Of a stretch of DNA of 64,000 nucleotides, positions 61,653 through 64,000 are shown one piece after another. Position 1 is the stretch's first letter. Each line of letters begins with the position of its first letter. Below the pieces are notes generated by a model, which worked only from the letters and a program-made list of their open reading frames with translations, did not search any database and was not told where the DNA came from. The stretch spans positions 1,733,901-1,797,900 of the forward strand of contig VXAZ01002109.1 in NCBI GenBank assembly GCA_013399875.1. The letters are read 5' to 3'. Origin of the DNA: Gymnorhina tibicen (lineage: Eukaryota; Chordata; Aves; Passeriformes; Artamidae). Both the position numbers and the translations under genes were made by a program.

Positions 61653-64000
61653 AGAAAAAACAAGTGTTAATGTGCAAACCTGGTACAGAGCATAACCCAG
61701 GACCTGGTCCCCATCTAGTACCCATTCAGCAGCCATGTGTATTGTCTTAACTGTGTTACATACAAAATATGAACTACAAGGCATTGCAGGTATTCAAAGG
61801 AGTGCTATTAAGCAAATACTAATCTGAACACTTATATAGGTAGTGCTAGTAAATTTGGGGAACGATTTTTTATGACTGAGTGGACCTCTCCTGTGTGCTT
61901 GTGTGTTCTGGTAAATTCAAGTTTTCCTCAAAACATCAGTATTTCCATTACCATCGTATCACTGGTCTTATTAAATAATACAGAATTGAGAACATAGGCA
62001 AAGTTACTTGTTTTCCTTAGAGTTACTTGAACTTGACTCTCTTATTCTGTAGCTGAAAAGGAAAAACCTGATACTGTTTTTTTTCAGTTTTTATTTAGTT
62101 TAATACACACTGGTGGTGCTCATGTTAAATGACTTTGGGAATTCTGTCATGTACTGTGCCAGTTCAGAATTCCACTATTAGAGATACAGCTGTACACAAG
62201 ATTATTTTTGTAATGAAGTTTCCAGCAAACCTGAGTGAATCTAGTAGAGGAGGGAGGAGAGGTCAAGAATGATAGGAGGCAAATAGCAATCTCTAAAAGA
62301 TGGAATGGTGTCAGGGATATTGATAACCCAGTGGACTGTGACAGGTGTAGTTATGCTCAGTCTCTGTGGGACATTCATGGATACAGCTGGATGCTCTGGA
62401 AGAAAAGGTGGGGGAAGGGGAATTAGCTGTACAGTGAGATTTACAGAATCTCAAGGCAAAACCTGATGATTTTCTTCAAACTGTAACTGCTGAGCAAGCC
62501 AGGGCAAGTTAAACATTGGAGATAGGTTTAACATGTAGCAGATATAAATCTATTTCTATTTGTATGAGCTATGAATTTGTCTTTGAACAGCTTTGGACTG
62601 AGCTTTTGGGAACTTTAGACATAGGTATCCCTTAAGGTGTGTCTGTGAAATATGTCTGAATATATCTAAACTCATATTTGCCTGTGTACAACAGTGAGAA
62701 ATGGCATTGCTATGAATATTCTAACCCTCTAGTCTCAGCTTTGAACTGGCTTTAGATCAATATAAATACTACCAGAAACAGTTATGACAAATTATCAGAT
62801 TCTGAGCCCCACAATTTCCTTGATCCAGTTTCTTGGTCCCCATCTGCCAATGTTCCCAAGCAGTCACAGTTCTCGTTTTTAAAGAGAACTACATGACCTG
62901 TCCAATAAAACAAAATATGTCAGTGGAGTCACAAAGATGCCTAAGATTTTTGAATGCTGTCCCTCTGCCTCTGCTTTCAGACAAATTTTCTTCACACAAG
63001 CTTTCCCAATTTTTTTGTGCTGAAATGTACGTTTGGTCTGAAGTCACTGCTGGAAAGTTGCTATAAATTGTATGCTGTGTGCAGTGACCATAGGTCATGA
63101 CAGTAAGAGGAAGTTAGATTATAAATAACCAATTTTGAAGATTGAATGTATTATTAATTTATTATTAATATATACAGACAGCATATAGTATTTGCAAGTT
63201 AGCACCTGGGAACATTTAAGGTTTGTTTAATTAAAAGTCCTTGTTGCCTCTAGGCAAAACTTTGTTTAATACAAAAAAACTTTGTATGAGGCTGGGACTA
63301 GAGGAAACACTGTTAGGGGTGCATGATAATAAGGTCAAAATTTTATTTATTGAAGTTAGTGCAGTTGATTAATTATTTTTGTTCAATAGGAAACATTTTT
63401 AAAAGACTTGGCTACCTGGGCTTAACTAACAGGGGAAAAAATTCCGGTACTCACCCCTATGAAAGCAATTCCACGGCCTAAACATTAATGTTTCACGTCT
63501 AGTGCTGTTTTAATTTCTTCAGAGTGCTTGAGGTACCTGTGTGTAGCTTGCAGGTATTGTCCAGGATTTTCAGGAGAGCTGCCCCTCCCTGTAGCAGCAA
63601 CTGGAGACATGTCCGCATCACTGCCTTTGGCTTGTCAGCTGCATCCTAAGTTTCTTCTCCTTTCCTCCTGAATCCAGTCAGAGATCAGTCTTTCAAGAAG
63701 TAGAAATACTTCTGGTGTCTTCCCTTTCTTTTCAAGATTTTTGTGATTAAGATACTCACTGATGGTTTCGGAGACACAAGTTCTCTGATTAGGATACTCA
63801 GACACATCTTCAAGAGTCTCTTAATCACCCAGCAGTCCTGGAGAGAAGAAGCAGGATTTGGCATGTCAAGCTGTTTCTTTTTTTCCCCAGAAGATAATTC
63901 AGGATTCTCCAAGAAAAGAGGACAAGGAAACCCGTTTGTGTGTACAATTGGCTAGAGCACTCTGCTGGGGTTACAGAGACTTGGCTGCTGGTTTCCACAT

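Larger units (their letters stand above)
60856..64000. other. Unique non-coding DNA to window end
   Basis: No gene recognised. It contains a palindromic cAMP-response-element core (TGACGTCA, 61174-61181) in a locally GC-richer stretch of about 61100-61400, and a 14-bp tandem duplication at 61625-61652. Frames of up to 102 codons at 61090-61413 on both strands have no recognisable domain. Confidence 0.55.

Overview
This window looks like intronic or intergenic DNA from a bird. It is AT-rich with very few CpG sites. It carries several 5'-truncated CR1 retrotransposon fragments, the typical avian LINE, some ending in the ATTCTATG-type tail. It also has two solo long terminal repeats (LTRs) of endogenous retroviruses and relics of the ancient amniote SINE MIR. 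One LTR (60276-60855) belongs to a family I recognise from neoavian genomes, so a non-galliform bird is the best guess. Nothing bacterial or viral organises the region: there are no operons, tRNA or rRNA genes, or CRISPR arrays.

I can support no functional protein-coding gene. Open frames are short (125 residues or fewer where real sequence is present). They fall in low-complexity DNA, inside repeats, or in unremarkable AT-rich sequence.

Layout. 1-3.7 kb: unique sequence with a 250-bp polypyrimidine tract. 3.7-4.2 kb: CR1 (minus). 4.2-11.1 kb: unique, with one perfect hairpin and one near-perfect palindrome at 10.8-11.04 kb. 11.1-11.5 kb: CR1 (minus). 15.5-16.3 kb: CR1 3' end (plus), then a 505-bp solo LTR with an intact 6-bp target-site duplication. 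17.2-17.6 kb: CR1 reverse-transcriptase fragment (plus). 19.97-20.26 kb: decayed reverse-transcriptase domain of a different, non-CR1 LINE. 25.9-28.7 kb: two MIR relics. 28.7-51.4 kb: long unique stretch with microsatellites and a tiny CR1 tail at 43.6 kb. 51.4-51.6 kb: CR1 (minus). 55.08-55.30 kb: assembly gap. 60.28-60.86 kb: second solo LTR. The rest is unique sequence.

The best leads are the non-CR1 LINE relic, a few well-formed acceptor/donor pairs that could be exons (15337-15407, 48111-48191, 24900-25060), two minus-strand CAG|GTAAGG donors near the gap, and stretches that read like conserved regulatory DNA (18.5-18.95 and 57.37-58.1 kb). All are inferences to test. I found no convincing previously undescribed system.
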